Of a stretch of 64,000 nucleotides of DNA, positions 63,482 to 64,000 are shown piece by piece. Where the stretch lies: assembly GCA_028875245.1 (NCBI GenBank), contig JAPPEU010000035.1, positions 64,023 to 128,022 of the forward strand. Reading direction: 5' to 3'. The notes beneath the pieces are model-generated. The model was not told the DNA's origin. It worked only from the letters and a program-made list of their open reading frames with translations, and made no database searches. The position numbers and the translations under genes were made by a program. Position 1 is the first letter of the stretch. Every line of letters starts with the position of its first letter. The DNA comes from Chloroflexota bacterium. Lineage in GTDB: Bacteria > Chloroflexota > Anaerolineae > Aggregatilineales > Phototrophicaceae.

Positions 63482-64000
63482 GGCCGTCCTGCTCGACCTG
63501 GACAATACGCTGCTGCATAATCCCGATCGACTTTGGGCCGCCGCCTTTCGCGAACAGTGGGACCGGTGCTTCGCCGAGCGTTACGCCATCGACGGCGCTT
63601 CCGCGGCCCTCCGCGGCGCCATTCATCGCCTGAATGGCGAGCGGGCCGCATACCGTACGAACGCCGCAGCCATGCTTGACGCGCTGTCCCTTGAGTTGCC
63701 CCTGGCAAGAGACGACCTTTCCGCCGCGCTCGCCGGCTTCTATAAAGGCGCATACCTGTGCCTGAGAGCCCTGACATCGCCCGTCGCCGAGGCTGTGGAA
63801 CTGGTAGAGAGTCTGCTCAATCAGAATCTGCTGGTCGCGATCGCCACAAATCCCTTATACCCGGCGGCCGCGATCGAAGAACGAATCGCCTGGGCCGGCC
63901 TGGCCGACTACCTGTCTGATTTCGCCTTCATCACCCACAGCGAAAACATGCACTTTGCCAAACCGAGCCCGGCTTATTTTGCCGAGACAGTCGCGCGCGT
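63474..64000 (+). CDS. HAD-family hydrolase, 3'-truncated by the window edge
   Basis: The first 175 residues of a HAD-superfamily phosphatase-like protein, cut by the window end. Motif 1 is LLDLDNTLLHN (D8, D10), motif 2 is the Thr in VAIATNPLYP (near residue 123), and motif 3 is KPSPAYF (near residue 163). A helical cap domain (residues 20-100) lies between motifs 1 and 2, as in class I HADs such as phosphoglycolate phosphatase. The substrate cannot be named. The ATG overlaps the previous stop by 8 bp (ATGATTAA), so it belongs to the dinG-Cys-rich operon. Confidence 0.88.
   Translation, partial: MIKAVLLDLDNTLLHNPDRLWAAAFREQWDRCFAERYAIDGASAALRGAIHRLNGERAAYRTNAAAMLDALSLELPLARDDLSAALAGFYKGAYLCLRALTSPVAEAVELVESLLNQNLLVAIATNPLYPAAAIEERIAWAGLADYLSDFAFITHSENMHFAKPSPAYFAETVAR

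Overview
The window looks like a chromosomal contig of an Anaerolineae-like member of the Chloroflexota. This is inferred from gene content, not from a marker search. Signs include LysM proteins with long Thr-Pro linkers, type 2 isopentenyl-diphosphate isomerase, ThyX thymidylate synthase, polyphosphate glucokinase, an orphan roadblock/LC7 protein, a MoxR-DUF58 pair, a fused membrane/spermidine-synthase-like protein, a DnaQ-DinG fusion helicase and an L31 protein with a long C-terminal extension. The DNA is GC-rich and tightly packed. No rRNA, tRNA, CRISPR array, prophage or intact insertion sequence was seen.

Layout. 1-2.1 kb: end of a GT4 glycosyltransferase, a 0.7-kb repeat-rich gap, and a membrane protein. 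2.1-9.4 kb: DinB-like protein, acpP, fni, hemW, PP2C phosphatase, orphan response regulator, flavin reductase and ppgK. 9.6-16.8 kb: L,D-transpeptidase, asd-pheA, Hsp20, a deaminase-like protein that has lost its metal ligands, pyrG and roadblock. 17.1-25 kb: MoxR-DUF58, amine oxidase, GNAT, two membrane proteins and a Tat-exported deacetylase-like protein. 25-31.4 kb: gap, pgk, tpiA, a membrane protein, and a WecA-like transferase coupled to upp. 31.5-37.7 kb: ruvB-queA, rplU-rpmA-rpmE, tdk and sucCD. 38-44.3 kb: two LysM envelope proteins and several uncharacterised membrane proteins around a NUDIX hydrolase. 44.4-47.6 kb: a five-gene run (SerK/SbnI-like ParB-fold protein, ACT protein, unknown, membrane-anchored JAMM, prepilin peptidase) followed by a short gene remnant. 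47.6-53 kb: iscS-mnmA, eno and pyk. 53-64 kb: zinc-ribbon and membrane proteins, yebC-ruvC-ruvA, thyX, truncated globin, a double substrate-binding-like protein, the DinG-type helicase, a Cys-rich protein and the start of a HAD hydrolase.

Functionally most genes are housekeeping. Lower glycolysis (tpiA, gap, pgk, eno, pyk) with ppgK and sucCD covers sugar catabolism. ruvABC, dinG, thyX, tdk, pyrG and upp cover DNA and nucleotides. iscS, mnmA, queA and hemW cover tRNA modification and heme. LysM/M23, L,D-transpeptidase and WecA-like proteins cover the envelope. The parts that ordinary annotation explains least are the dispersed palindromic repeats whose hairpin arms change in a compensating way, the metal-site-less deaminase, the L31 fusion with a switch-like leader, and the SerK-ACT-unknown-JAMM run.
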